Shown here: positions 1-8,200 of the stretch, piece by piece
Numbering within the stretch: position 1 is the first letter of the stretch
Layout of the letters: every line of letters begins with the position of its first letter
NCBI GenBank assembly: GCA_045561575.1
Contig: JBJKXM010000064.1
Span: 1-27,943 of the forward strand
DNA: 27,943 nt
From: GCA-002715885 sp045561575
Lineage (GTDB): Bacteria > Bacteroidota > Bacteroidia > Flavobacteriales > BACL11
Direction of reading: 5' to 3'
Made by a program: the position numbers and the translations under genes
The notes under the pieces: generated by a model
Database searches by the model: none
What the model was told of the DNA's origin: nothing
The model's input: the letters and a program-made list of their open reading frames with translations, nothing else

Positions 1-1046
1 TTAAAATTAATTTTAGTTCCGTATTTACCTCCCAATAAGGTTCCTTTTTTTATTTTATAAAATACATCTAATTGAACTCCTAATTCTCCCATGGCTTGAG
101 TAGCACAAGGATAAATAGCTAATAATGTGTAAGCATGAGGTTTACTTAGTGTAGGAATATAGTTCATTATATATGCTTTTCCAGTCCTTTCTCTTTCAGA
201 AAGTAATAGCATATTATCTGCTCTGTGTATCTCGGCAGTTGCTCCAAAACCTCTTTGTGAGTATGTAATACTGTTTGTAAAAGCATTTCCACTTGCGTAG
301 TTCATTTCGCTTTCTTGTAATGAGTTAGTTGGATCATTAATTTTATATGCATATTCACCAAAATAATTCCATCCACCATTAATTATATTCAACCTTCCGG
401 AATATGCTGCAACATTTTGCGGAATTTTAAAAATTGGATTTGATCTTTCTTCATATTTACTTATAAAGCTACCTCCTAAAATATATTTCATTTCACCTTC
501 TAAGTTTAGAGTTTCATTAATGTCAATTTCTACATCTCCTCCTCTAAATATACCTTCAGCATATGTGAAATAGGTCCTGCTTTTTCCAATAAAGCTTTTT
601 AAATTTATTCCTTTTCCAATTTTGTATTTTAACCTTATACCATCCATTGCATTATCAATTCCTAATCCTTTTTCTTCATAACTTCTGAAAATTAAACCAC
701 TACCAAATTGTTCATAGAAATTACCGGCTGTAATTTCTAAGCCGTCAACTGTGTAGGTAGCAAATCTGTATGGGATTCCATTCCCCCTAAATTCACTATC
801 ATAATCTAATAATGCATTTAAGTAGCTTTCGTATCTTAAACCTATAGTTAAATTTCTATTGGAGTATAATAAATTTAGAAATGCATTATTTAAAACAACT
901 TCATCAGCAGCTTGAGCATTAATAGCTTCATCTTCAACATAACTTTGAAGATTAAGACTAAAGTCACCACTAATTTGACCAGAATTTTGAGAGAATAAAA
1001 AGAAACTAGTTAATGAAAATAAAACAATGAAGAATTTATTTTTCAT
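1..1046 (-). CDS. DUF6029-like outer-membrane protein (3' end beyond window)
   Basis: This is an open frame on the minus strand starting with ATG at 1046 and running off the left edge after about 348 codons, so the C-terminus is missing. Residues 1-20 form a signal peptide (MKNKFFIVLF, then a hydrophobic run ending in FSQ). The mature part has alternating polar and aromatic residues typical of an outer-membrane beta-barrel. The stretch GNFYEQFGSGLIFRSYEE at about residues 108-125 resembles the conserved core of the Bacteroidota DUF6029 family, whose function is unknown. Its start lies one base after the stop of the TlpA-like thioredoxin gene, so the two are almost certainly co-transcribed and probably translationally coupled. 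The family name comes from recalled motif similarity, not a search. Confidence 0.8.
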   Translation of the reverse strand, partial: MKNKFFIVLFSLTSFFLFSQNSGQISGDFSLNLQSYVEDEAINAQAADEVVLNNAFLNLLYSNRNLTIGLRYESYLNALLDYDSEFRGNGIPYRFATYTVDGLEITAGNFYEQFGSGLIFRSYEEKGLGIDNAMDGIRLKYKIGKGINLKSFIGKSRTYFTYAEGIFRGGDVEIDINETLNLEGEMKYILGGSFISKYEERSNPIFKIPQNVAAYSGRLNIINGGWNYFGEYAYKINDPTNSLQESEMNYASGNAFTNSITYSQRGFGATAEIHRADNMLLLSERERTGKAYIMNYIPTLSKPHAYTLLAIYPCATQAMGELGVQLDVFYKIKKGTLLGGKYGTKINF

Positions 1047-1047
1047 A

Positions 1048-1548
1048 TTATTTTGAAACAAGATTTTCTATTTCCTCATATAATTTTTCTTCATCTCCAT
1101 CAATATATCCTTTATGATTCCAAACAATCTTACCATCACCGTTTATTAAAAATGTATGAGGAACAGTAGATACACCCATAGCTCTTTTTAAGTCAGAATT
1201 TTGATCTAAGTAAATTTCATAATCCCAATCTGATGAATTAACATAAGGAGCTACTTTTGACATTGATCTAGTGTCGTCAATTGAAATTGCAATTAACTTT
1301 ACGCCAGTTTCATCTTGCCAGTCATCATAAACTTCAGCAATTGCATTTAATTCTTTTTTGCATGGCTTACACCATGTAGCCCAAAAGCTCATTACCATAG
1401 GTTTGCCATCGTTATCTAAATTTTGAATATTAAATGTTTTTCCTTTTAGTGTTTTAACCTCCACATTTGGTAGTGATTTTTCTTGAGCAATTGTTTGTAT
1501 TGCTAATAATAAAAATAATGTGAATAATAAGCAGGCTGTTTTTTTCAT
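1048..1548 (-). CDS. TlpA-like periplasmic or secreted thioredoxin (thiol-disulfide oxidoreductase)
   Basis: This 166-residue protein has an N-terminal signal peptide (residues 1-21, ending IQTIAQ) followed by one thioredoxin-fold domain of the AhpC/TSA-Redoxin, TlpA/ResA type. The active site is WCKPC with cysteines 60 and 63 after the usual FWATW lead-in, and the cis-proline loop is STVPHTF with Pro130. The length is normal for a single-domain TlpA protein. It would act outside the cytoplasm, most likely reducing disulfides in an exported partner. The gene downstream, one base away, is the DUF6029 outer-membrane protein, which makes that protein a plausible partner (inference). A promoter-like element lies at 1569-1576. 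Confidence 0.93.
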   Translation of the reverse strand: MKKTACLLFTLFLLLAIQTIAQEKSLPNVEVKTLKGKTFNIQNLDNDGKPMVMSFWATWCKPCKKELNAIAEVYDDWQDETGVKLIAISIDDTRSMSKVAPYVNSSDWDYEIYLDQNSDLKRAMGVSTVPHTFLINGDGKIVWNHKGYIDGDEEKLYEEIENLVSK

Positions 1549-1568
1549 TTTTTGTGTAATTAGTATAA

Positions 1569-1576
1569 CAAATTTA
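1569..1576 (-). promoter_or_regulatory. Candidate Bacteroidota -7 promoter element for the TlpA/DUF6029 pair
   Basis: Read on the minus strand this is TAAATTTG, an exact match to the Bacteroidota -7 consensus TAnnTTTG. It lies about 20 bases upstream of the thioredoxin start and just downstream of the terminator of the preceding gene. No clear -33 TTG is seen at 17-23 bases. In such AT-rich DNA this motif also arises by chance, so the support is positional. Confidence 0.45.
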
Positions 1577-1591
1577 CAAAACTTATGTAAT

Positions 1592-1620
1592 AAAAAACCC
1601 TAGCACTGCTAGGGTTTTTT
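1592..1620 (-). terminator. Rho-independent terminator of the Omp28-like gene
   Basis: A perfect inverted repeat has a GC-containing stem CCCTAGC flanked by A6 on one side and T6 on the other. It lies 21 bases after the stop of the Omp28-like gene. Because A6 and T6 are symmetrical, the hairpin could stop transcription in either direction, but only the minus-strand gene ends here. Confidence 0.85.
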
Positions 1621-1641
1621 AATGTTTAGTGTTTTAAAATA

Positions 1642-3696
1642 TTATCTAGCTACTGTAACTTTTTTCTTTATTACAGAATCACTAGTTAAGATATTTACAT
1701 AATATGATCCATTTGCTAAAGCAGATATATTAACTTCTGATTTATTATCAGAAGCAAATACAAGTTTTCCAAATACATCATAAATTTCTATGCTTTCAAA
1801 TATTCCTTCAATGTTAAGAACGTCTTGAGCAGGATTTGGATATAGAGCAAATGCGTTAGCATCATTTTCGTTTATTGAAACAGCACCGTTACAAGGTGGG
1901 CTTGTTGCAGCATCGATACATTCTTGCTCAGTATTGTAAGTTCCAAGACCGGCAGTACCAACATCAATACATCCTTGTACAGGATCACAGTCCCAAGTTG
2001 GTCCTACATAACAACCAGTTGTTGGATCAGATTCGCATTGTGATTCTGACATATAGATTCCAAGACCAGGAGTTCCTTCAACACAACCAAATGGTGAACA
2101 TTCCCATGCTGGGCCACTTGCAGCTCCTGTTGAGAAAGCTGTTGGAATAGATGAGAAGTTTTGTAAGTTAACTGGGTCTCCTTCAAAAATTAAAGTACCA
2201 TTAGCATCTTGTACTAAAACAGCCCCAACACCATTGGCACAACACATTCCATCTCCATATGAGTCTAAAAGAATAAATTCTACACAAACGTTTCCAGGAA
2301 CTGCTACATTTACTGTAGGTTGTGGTCCTTGATTTGCATAAGGTCCTCCAGAACCATATACTGTACCATCTTCACCTACTATCTCCCATGAAGTTTCGGC
2401 TGGGTAACCGTCAGTAGTAATATCAACACTAATATTACCAGCAGAAATTCCTTGAACAATATCACCCGAAGCATCTTTATGACTGAATTTGTTCATAGAT
2501 GAGTTATTAGTAGTATTTTGATCAACTTGTCCATTTGGATTTGAAGCTGTCCATGTAACTGTATTTCCTGGATTACCAAAGTTATCTGGTTGTGGAATAA
2601 ACGATACGTTTGGAACTGTTACCGTTGTTTGAGCACCAGAACCTAAATTACCAGTCCAGTTATAAGTAGCTGGAGTTCCACCGTTAATATCATAAGTTAA
2701 ATCTAATGAAGTTAATGGTTGATTTCCATAGTTTCTAAATGTGATTGAAATATCTGTAGTTGTAGCACACATAACATCTGGAGAAGATGAAGAAGTTACA
2801 TTTGCATCATAAGCATTTGGGAAGATAGGAACTACTTGTGCTTGCACACCAGTAATTATTTCTCCTGGTCCCTCAGCAATAAATGCAACTACATCCATAT
2901 TAGTTGGGTCAAGATCTGGAAAATAACCACCTGTAGACTGTCCAGAAGCTAAATTAACTGGCATGGTCCAAGTATGTGTATTTGGAACAAATGTACCAGC
3001 AGTTGTTACATTGAATTCTAATCCGTTAGCACCATCCATTAAGTGTCTAAGCATGTGCTGGTGATTATAAGTAGGACTCCAAGGACCTGAAATAATTGCA
3101 CCAGGATTGTAATTTTGAGCTCCTGATTGAGGACCTGGAACATTATTTTCAACTACAGCAACGTGTAGAACATTTACATTAGACGTTGTTGAGGTGTAGT
3201 ATGTTTCAGTGTTTGCTGTAAGAATTCCAGTAGACATATCGTAAGATGCTTGAACTCCAACATTTACATATGAAGGTTGAGCCAGAATTAAAGCAGATGC
3301 AGCTGCCCAGTCACCTCTACTTAATGCAGTTGTTCCAGGACTTCCTTGTGGAGAAATTCCATTAAAAGTAGCTCTGTTAACAGTTCCCGCTGGATATCCA
3401 GCTAATCCTGATGCAGATCCAAGAGCTGCTCCAAAGATTGTGTTAAAATCTGGATCACTTGGTCCGTTTGGGTTAGCATAACCACCAGTATGAATGTTAA
3501 TTAAGAATACATCATTTGGGTTAGCATCATGTAGGCCTTGTCCAATAACATGACCATCAGGACAAAAACCACAATAGATACCAGTAAACTCTTCAAGTAC
3601 AACATTCTTATTTTCAGGAGTTGTACTTACAAAAGTTTGAGCGAAAGCAAAAGTCGTCACTAATGCTAAAGCTATTGTAAGTAAATTTTTCATCAT
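1642..3696 (-). CDS. Omp28-like surface protein with cysteine-rich repeats and T9SS sorting domain
   Basis: This is a 684-residue exported protein. Residues 1-20 are a signal peptide ending AFAQ. Residues 30-110 resemble the thioredoxin-like N-terminal part of Omp28-family proteins (VVLEEFTGIYCGFCPDGH, Cys42 and Cys45). After a region of beta-sandwich character, residues about 427-523 hold a DSYGDGMCC-type domain seen in marine Bacteroidota surface proteins. Two related cysteine-rich repeats follow at about 531-562 and 568-602, each beginning W-[ED]-C and containing GLGxY and a closing cysteine. Residues 615-684 are a type A T9SS C-terminal sorting domain (ALYPNPAQD, then IYDVFGK and GSYYVNI). 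It should cross the outer membrane through the T9SS, whose SprA pore is encoded in this window. ATG at 3696 is followed directly by a second ATG at 3693, and either could be the start. Substrate and binding partner are unknown. Confidence 0.85.
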   Translation of the reverse strand: MMKNLLTIALALVTTFAFAQTFVSTTPENKNVVLEEFTGIYCGFCPDGHVIGQGLHDANPNDVFLINIHTGGYANPNGPSDPDFNTIFGAALGSASGLAGYPAGTVNRATFNGISPQGSPGTTALSRGDWAAASALILAQPSYVNVGVQASYDMSTGILTANTETYYTSTTSNVNVLHVAVVENNVPGPQSGAQNYNPGAIISGPWSPTYNHQHMLRHLMDGANGLEFNVTTAGTFVPNTHTWTMPVNLASGQSTGGYFPDLDPTNMDVVAFIAEGPGEIITGVQAQVVPIFPNAYDANVTSSSSPDVMCATTTDISITFRNYGNQPLTSLDLTYDINGGTPATYNWTGNLGSGAQTTVTVPNVSFIPQPDNFGNPGNTVTWTASNPNGQVDQNTTNNSSMNKFSHKDASGDIVQGISAGNISVDITTDGYPAETSWEIVGEDGTVYGSGGPYANQGPQPTVNVAVPGNVCVEFILLDSYGDGMCCANGVGAVLVQDANGTLIFEGDPVNLQNFSSIPTAFSTGAASGPAWECSPFGCVEGTPGLGIYMSESQCESDPTTGCYVGPTWDCDPVQGCIDVGTAGLGTYNTEQECIDAATSPPCNGAVSINENDANAFALYPNPAQDVLNIEGIFESIEIYDVFGKLVFASDNKSEVNISALANGSYYVNILTSDSVIKKKVTVAR

Positions 3697-3726
3697 AAAT
3701 TATATTTTAATATTAAATGTTTTTCA

Positions 3727-3734
3727 CAAATATA
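3727..3734 (-). promoter_or_regulatory. Candidate -7 element (TATATTTG) for the Omp28-like gene
   Basis: Read on the minus strand this matches TAnnTTTG exactly and lies about 30 bases upstream of the 3696 start codon. No convincing -33 TTG is visible. It forms a divergent pair with the plus-strand element at 3793-3800. Confidence 0.5.
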
Positions 3735-3792
3735 ACTTTAAAACTTATAATTTCCTATTTTTTGCTTAGAAAAAACTTATGTCAATATTTAG

Positions 3793-3800
3793 TATATTTG
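3793..3800 (+). promoter_or_regulatory. Candidate -7 element (TATATTTG) for the small T9SS protein
   Basis: This is an exact TAnnTTTG match 14 bases before the ATG at 3815. Transcription would start near 3805-3808, giving a very short leader. The position argues against the upstream in-frame ATG at 3779, which would lie outside the transcript. A TTTG at 3761-3764 is too far away (28 bases) to be a normal -33 box. Confidence 0.45.
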
Positions 3801-3814
3801 AGAAAAAATATCCT

Positions 3815-4534
3815 ATGAAAAAGATCATTTCTATACTTTCTTTAATATCAGTTTTTCTTACTCAGTATGTATTTGTAAATCATGCTCAAGCACAAAGTAT
3901 TGAATTGATTGGAAATAATTATGTGAGTGGTAATCCTGCTATGCCAATCGCTTCTTACATAATTGTAAAAAATATAACTTCTAACTCTCTAGATGTTAGA
4001 TGTCAAAAAAATATTATTGATACTACCGCAGGAACTCAAAATTATTTTTGTTGGGGAACCACATGCTGGCCTTCTTCAGTTTATGTTTCGCCTGATCCTG
4101 CTGGAATAAGAACTATTGCAGCGGGCTTCTCAGATTCAACTAACTTTACAGGCTATTATGATGCTTTTGGTAAGCAAGCAAGAGCTATTGTAGAATATTG
4201 CTTTTATCCTCTTGGAAATATTTCTGACTCTACTTGTTTGACAGTTCATTTTAATGATTCTGGAACCAGTTCTGTAGAAGATATTAGTAAAGTAATTGGA
4301 TTAAATGATTTTTATCCTAATCCATCAGGTGGTAAAACATCTATTAGGTATAATGCTGGTAAAAATTCTCAATTTCATCTTATAGATATTTTAGGAAATA
4401 AGATTAAAACTTTTGATTTAGATTATACAGGTACTTTAGATATAAGTACTAATGAATTTGGCTCAGGCATATATTTTGGTAATTTGGTAGTAAATAAAAA
4501 ATTGGTTGCCGTTAAAAAATTAGTAATTAATTAG
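3815..4534 (+). CDS. Small secreted protein of unknown function with T9SS type A sorting domain
   Basis: This is a 239-residue protein if read from the ATG at 3815. A longer reading from 3779 would add 12 residues before a good signal peptide (MKKIISILSL to HAQAQ, residues 1-27), so 3815 is preferred. The middle part (28-160) is beta-rich and has five cysteines (63, 79, 84, 129, 141), with a distinctive CWGTTCWP segment that could form a disulfide loop. Residues about 166-239 are a T9SS C-terminal sorting domain (FYPNPSGG, IDILGNK, GSGIYF). It is expected on the cell surface or released. I do not recognise a function for the central part. It stands alone between a divergent promoter region and a terminator at 4563-4595. 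Confidence 0.85.
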   Translation: MKKIISILSLISVFLTQYVFVNHAQAQSIELIGNNYVSGNPAMPIASYIIVKNITSNSLDVRCQKNIIDTTAGTQNYFCWGTTCWPSSVYVSPDPAGIRTIAAGFSDSTNFTGYYDAFGKQARAIVEYCFYPLGNISDSTCLTVHFNDSGTSSVEDISKVIGLNDFYPNPSGGKTSIRYNAGKNSQFHLIDILGNKIKTFDLDYTGTLDISTNEFGSGIYFGNLVVNKKLVAVKKLVIN

Positions 4535-4562
4535 TTTGCCAAAAAATAAATATCAAACTTAT

Positions 4563-4595
4563 AAAACCTTGTCTTAGTACAGGGTTTTCTTTTTA
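4563..4595 (+). terminator. Rho-independent terminator after the small T9SS protein gene
   Basis: AAAACCTTGT and ACAGGGTTTT pair as a 10-bp stem with one G-T wobble and a six-base loop, followed by CTTTTT. It begins 28 bases after the stop codon. ruvA starts only about 12 bases after the hairpin tract and has no clear promoter of its own, so partial read-through is possible. Confidence 0.75.
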
Positions 4596-4606
4596 ATTAA
4601 AAAAAT

Positions 4607-5188
4607 ATGATTACACAAATATCAGGTAGATTAATAGAGAAAACTCCAACATATGTTGTGATAGAATGCAATGGGATTGGTTACAAAATAAATGTGTCAC
4701 TTCAAACATATTCCTTGGTTGATGGAGAATCATGTAAATTATTTACACATTTATCTGTTAAAGAAGACTCTCATACTCTGTATGGTTTTTATAATCAAGA
4801 TGAAAGACATTTATTTAGGAATTTAATCAGTGTTTCTGGTGTTGGCCCTAGTACTGCTCAAGTTATTCTTTCAACTTATAATACTGATGAAATAGTATCA
4901 TATATAACATCTGCAGATGTTGCTGCCATTCAGCATGTAAAAGGAATAGGTGCAAAAACAGCTCAAAGAATTATTATTGATTTAAAAGACAAGGTTGCAA
5001 AGGGTATGCCTACATCAGATATTTTATTCCAAAAGGACAATACAATTAAAGAAGAATCGTTATCTGCACTACTAGCTTTAGGCTTTGCAAAGAAAGGTGC
5101 TGAACAAAAGATTGACAAAGTACTTAAAGAAAACCCTGAAATCACTAGTGTTGAAGATTTAGTAAAAATGGCGTTGAGTCAAATGTAG
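4607..5188 (+). CDS. ruvA: Holliday junction branch migration complex subunit RuvA
   Basis: RuvA binds four-way DNA junctions as a tetramer and loads the RuvB motor for branch migration in recombination repair. The 193-residue length is standard. Residues 1-64 are the OB-fold domain I (MITQISGRLIEK start, then GIGYKINV). Two helix-hairpin-helix motifs follow, VSGVGPSTAQ near residues 76-85 and VKGIGAKTAQ near 111-120, then RIIIDLKDK. The C-terminal domain III that contacts RuvB is at about 145-193 (ALLALGF). The gene lies directly upstream of sprA with a 24-base gap. ruvA next to sprA is, to my knowledge, a recurrent gene order in Flavobacteriia. Confidence 0.97.
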   Translation: MITQISGRLIEKTPTYVVIECNGIGYKINVSLQTYSLVDGESCKLFTHLSVKEDSHTLYGFYNQDERHLFRNLISVSGVGPSTAQVILSTYNTDEIVSYITSADVAAIQHVKGIGAKTAQRIIIDLKDKVAKGMPTSDILFQKDNTIKEESLSALLALGFAKKGAEQKIDKVLKENPEITSVEDLVKMALSQM

Positions 5189-5212
5189 CCATTTAAAAAA
5201 AGACGATAAAAC

Positions 5213-8200
5213 TTGAGTGAAAAAAATATAAATAAGCTTTTATTAATTTTCTTTTTTACATCTAGTTCTCTAATTAGTGTAAAATCTGTTACCCTTGATT
5301 CATTAGAAAATCAGTATAATCTTCCTTATCAATATATTCCTAATTCATCTAGTGGTTTGTTTATGAACCAACCATCTAATTTTAATTTTCAAACCACATA
5401 TAATCCTGAGACCAATCAATATTTAATACAACAAAGACTTGGAGAATACAATTTTGGAATACCAAAGGTTTTAACATTTGAAGAATTCCAGAAATATAAT
5501 TTTGATAAATCTATCTCGGATTATTGGAGCAAAAGATCAAAAGATAGAAGTTCTCAGCAAAACTCAAGAATGGGTTTACCAAAACTATATATTCCTGGCC
5601 AAGCATTTGATAAAGTTTTTGGTGGTAATTCTGTCGATATTAGGCCTCAAGGATCAGCAGAGCTAATTTTTGGACTAAAAATAAATAGGCTTGATAATCC
5701 TTCATTAACTGAAGAGCAAAGAAGAACAACAACTTTTGATTTTCAAGAGAAAATTCAGATGAATGTAATTGGTAAGATAGGTGACAAGCTAAAGCTTACA
5801 ACTAATTTTAATACAGAAGCTACATTTGATTTTGAAAATAATATGAAGCTAGAGTATACTGGCTACGAAGATGAAATAGTTAAAAAAATCGAAGTTGGTA
5901 ATGTGAGTTTACCATTAAATGGTTCTCTTATCACAGGAAGTCAATCTCTTTTTGGTTTTAAAACTCAAATGCAATTTGGAAGAACTACAATAACAGGTAT
6001 CCTCTCTCAGCAAAAAAGTACGATGTCTGAAATTGAGGTAAGTGGCGGTGCTCAAACATCTGAATTTGATATATATGCCGATCAATATGAAGCTAATAAG
6101 CATTTTTTCTTAGCTCACTATTTTAAAGAAAATTATGACCAAGCGCTTAGTCAATTGCCATTTGTTAATTCACCGGTTAACATTACCAAAGTTGAGGTAT
6201 GGATTACTAATAAAACTGGAACTACTAATGATACTAGAAATATAGTTTCTTTTCTTGATTTAGGTGAGACAACTGGAAATATTTTTAACACACAATTTAC
6301 ATTGTCAAATGGTGGTAGCTTTCCTGATAATGATGCTGCCAATGACATGTACCAATCCTTAACTAATCAATTTAATGGTATAAGAGATATTAATGATGTT
6401 AACAATGTATTTTCTTCACAAATAGGTATTGGTTTCTTAAATGGTCAGGATTATGAGAAATTAGAAAGAGCTAGAAAATTAACTGAATCTGAGTATACGA
6501 TTCATCCTCAGCTGGGTTATATATCTCTAAATCAGGCTTTAAATAATGATGAAGTATTAGCAGTTGCTTTTCAGTACACTATTGGAAATAACACTTATCA
6601 AGTAGGAGAATTTACCAATTCTGGTCCAACAGCACCTCAGTCATTAATTGTTAAATTATTAAAGGGTACAAATTTTTCTCCAAATTATCCAAATTGGCAG
6701 TTAATGATGAAAAACATATATGCTCTTGGAGCATACCAGATGAGTAATAATGATTTTATTTTAGATGTCGTTTATGAAAATACTGAAGAGTCTGGTGCAT
6801 TAACAAATTATATTCCAGAAGGCAATCTTGAAGGTGTTCCGTTAATTAAAGTTATGAATCTTGATCAATTAGATCAGCAAATGGATAACCAATCAGATGG
6901 AGTTTTTGATTTTATTGAAGGATTAACTGTAAAGTCAGCAAATGGCAGGATAATTTTTCCTGTTCTTCAGCCATTTGGTCGTCATTTACGAAATCAATTT
7001 TCAGATCAAAACCTAGCAGACAAATATGTCTTTCAAGCACTTTATGATTCAACCATAACAGTTGCTCAACAATATCCAGAGTTAAATAAATTTAGAATTA
7101 AAGGAAGTTACCAAGGAGCATCCGGAGCTGAAATTAGATTAAATGCAATGAACGTTCCAGAAGGATCTGTAACAGTTACTGCTGGATCACAAAAGCTAGT
7201 AGAAAATCAAGATTATACTGTGGATTATAATATGGGGCGAGTAACAATCATAAATGAAGGAATTTTAAATTCTGGAACCCCAATTAAAATTTCACTTGAA
7301 AATAATTCCATGTTTGGAATCCAGAACAAAACATTGGTTGGTTTACATGCAGATTATGATATCAATAAAGATTTTGTAATTGGAGCAACCATTTTAAATC
7401 TTACTGAAAGACCTTACACAGATAAAATTAACACTGGTGATGAGCCAATATCAAATACAATATGGGGTCTTGATGGAACCTATCAAACTGAAGCTCCTTG
7501 GATGACAAAAGCCATAGATTTTATCCCTTTAATTGAAACAAAAGCAAAATCTAGATTAATAGCTACTGGAGAATTTGCTCATTTAATTCCAGGACATCAT
7601 AGGGCTGTAGGAAAGGAAGGTGTTTCTTACATTGATGATTTTGAAGCAAGTAAAACATCAATTGATATAAAAAATATGGGAGCATGGAGGATGGCAAGTA
7701 TTCCTCAAGGTCAAGAAGATTTGTTTCCCGGTGCTTCATTAAATAATAATCTAGAAATCGGATATAAAAGAGCAAAATTAGCTTGGTATACAATAGACCC
7801 TTTATTTTTTAGAAACACCTCTATTACGCCACCTAATATTAATAAAACTCTAACATTGGCTAATGGAAGTACTATTAAACAACAATCATATCATTATGCT
7901 AGGGAAATTCTTGAAACTGAGGTTTTTCCAAATAGAGATCCTGACTTAGGTAGTCAAATAACTAATCTTGGTGTGTTAGATATTGCATATTATCCCGACG
8001 AGAGAGGTCCTAATAACTATACTATCAGCGGATTAAAGTCTAATGGTAAACTCTTTAATCCATCAGAAAATTGGGGTGGAATTATGAGAAAATTAGAAAC
8101 TAATGATTTTGAAGCGGCTAATATAGAATTTATTGAATTTTGGATGATGGATCCTTTTAATTCTGAAGATGGTTTAATTAATCACAATGGTGGTGATATG

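Noticed and set aside
1875..2150. Plus-strand open frame of 91 codons inside the Omp28-like gene
   Set aside because: It lies antisense to clear cysteine-rich repeats; the peptide is a low-complexity Gln/His/Leu mix caused by the opposing codon use.
3779..3814. Upstream ATG extension of the small T9SS protein
   Set aside because: It would place 12 charged and aromatic residues before a good signal peptide, and the promoter-like element lies downstream of it.
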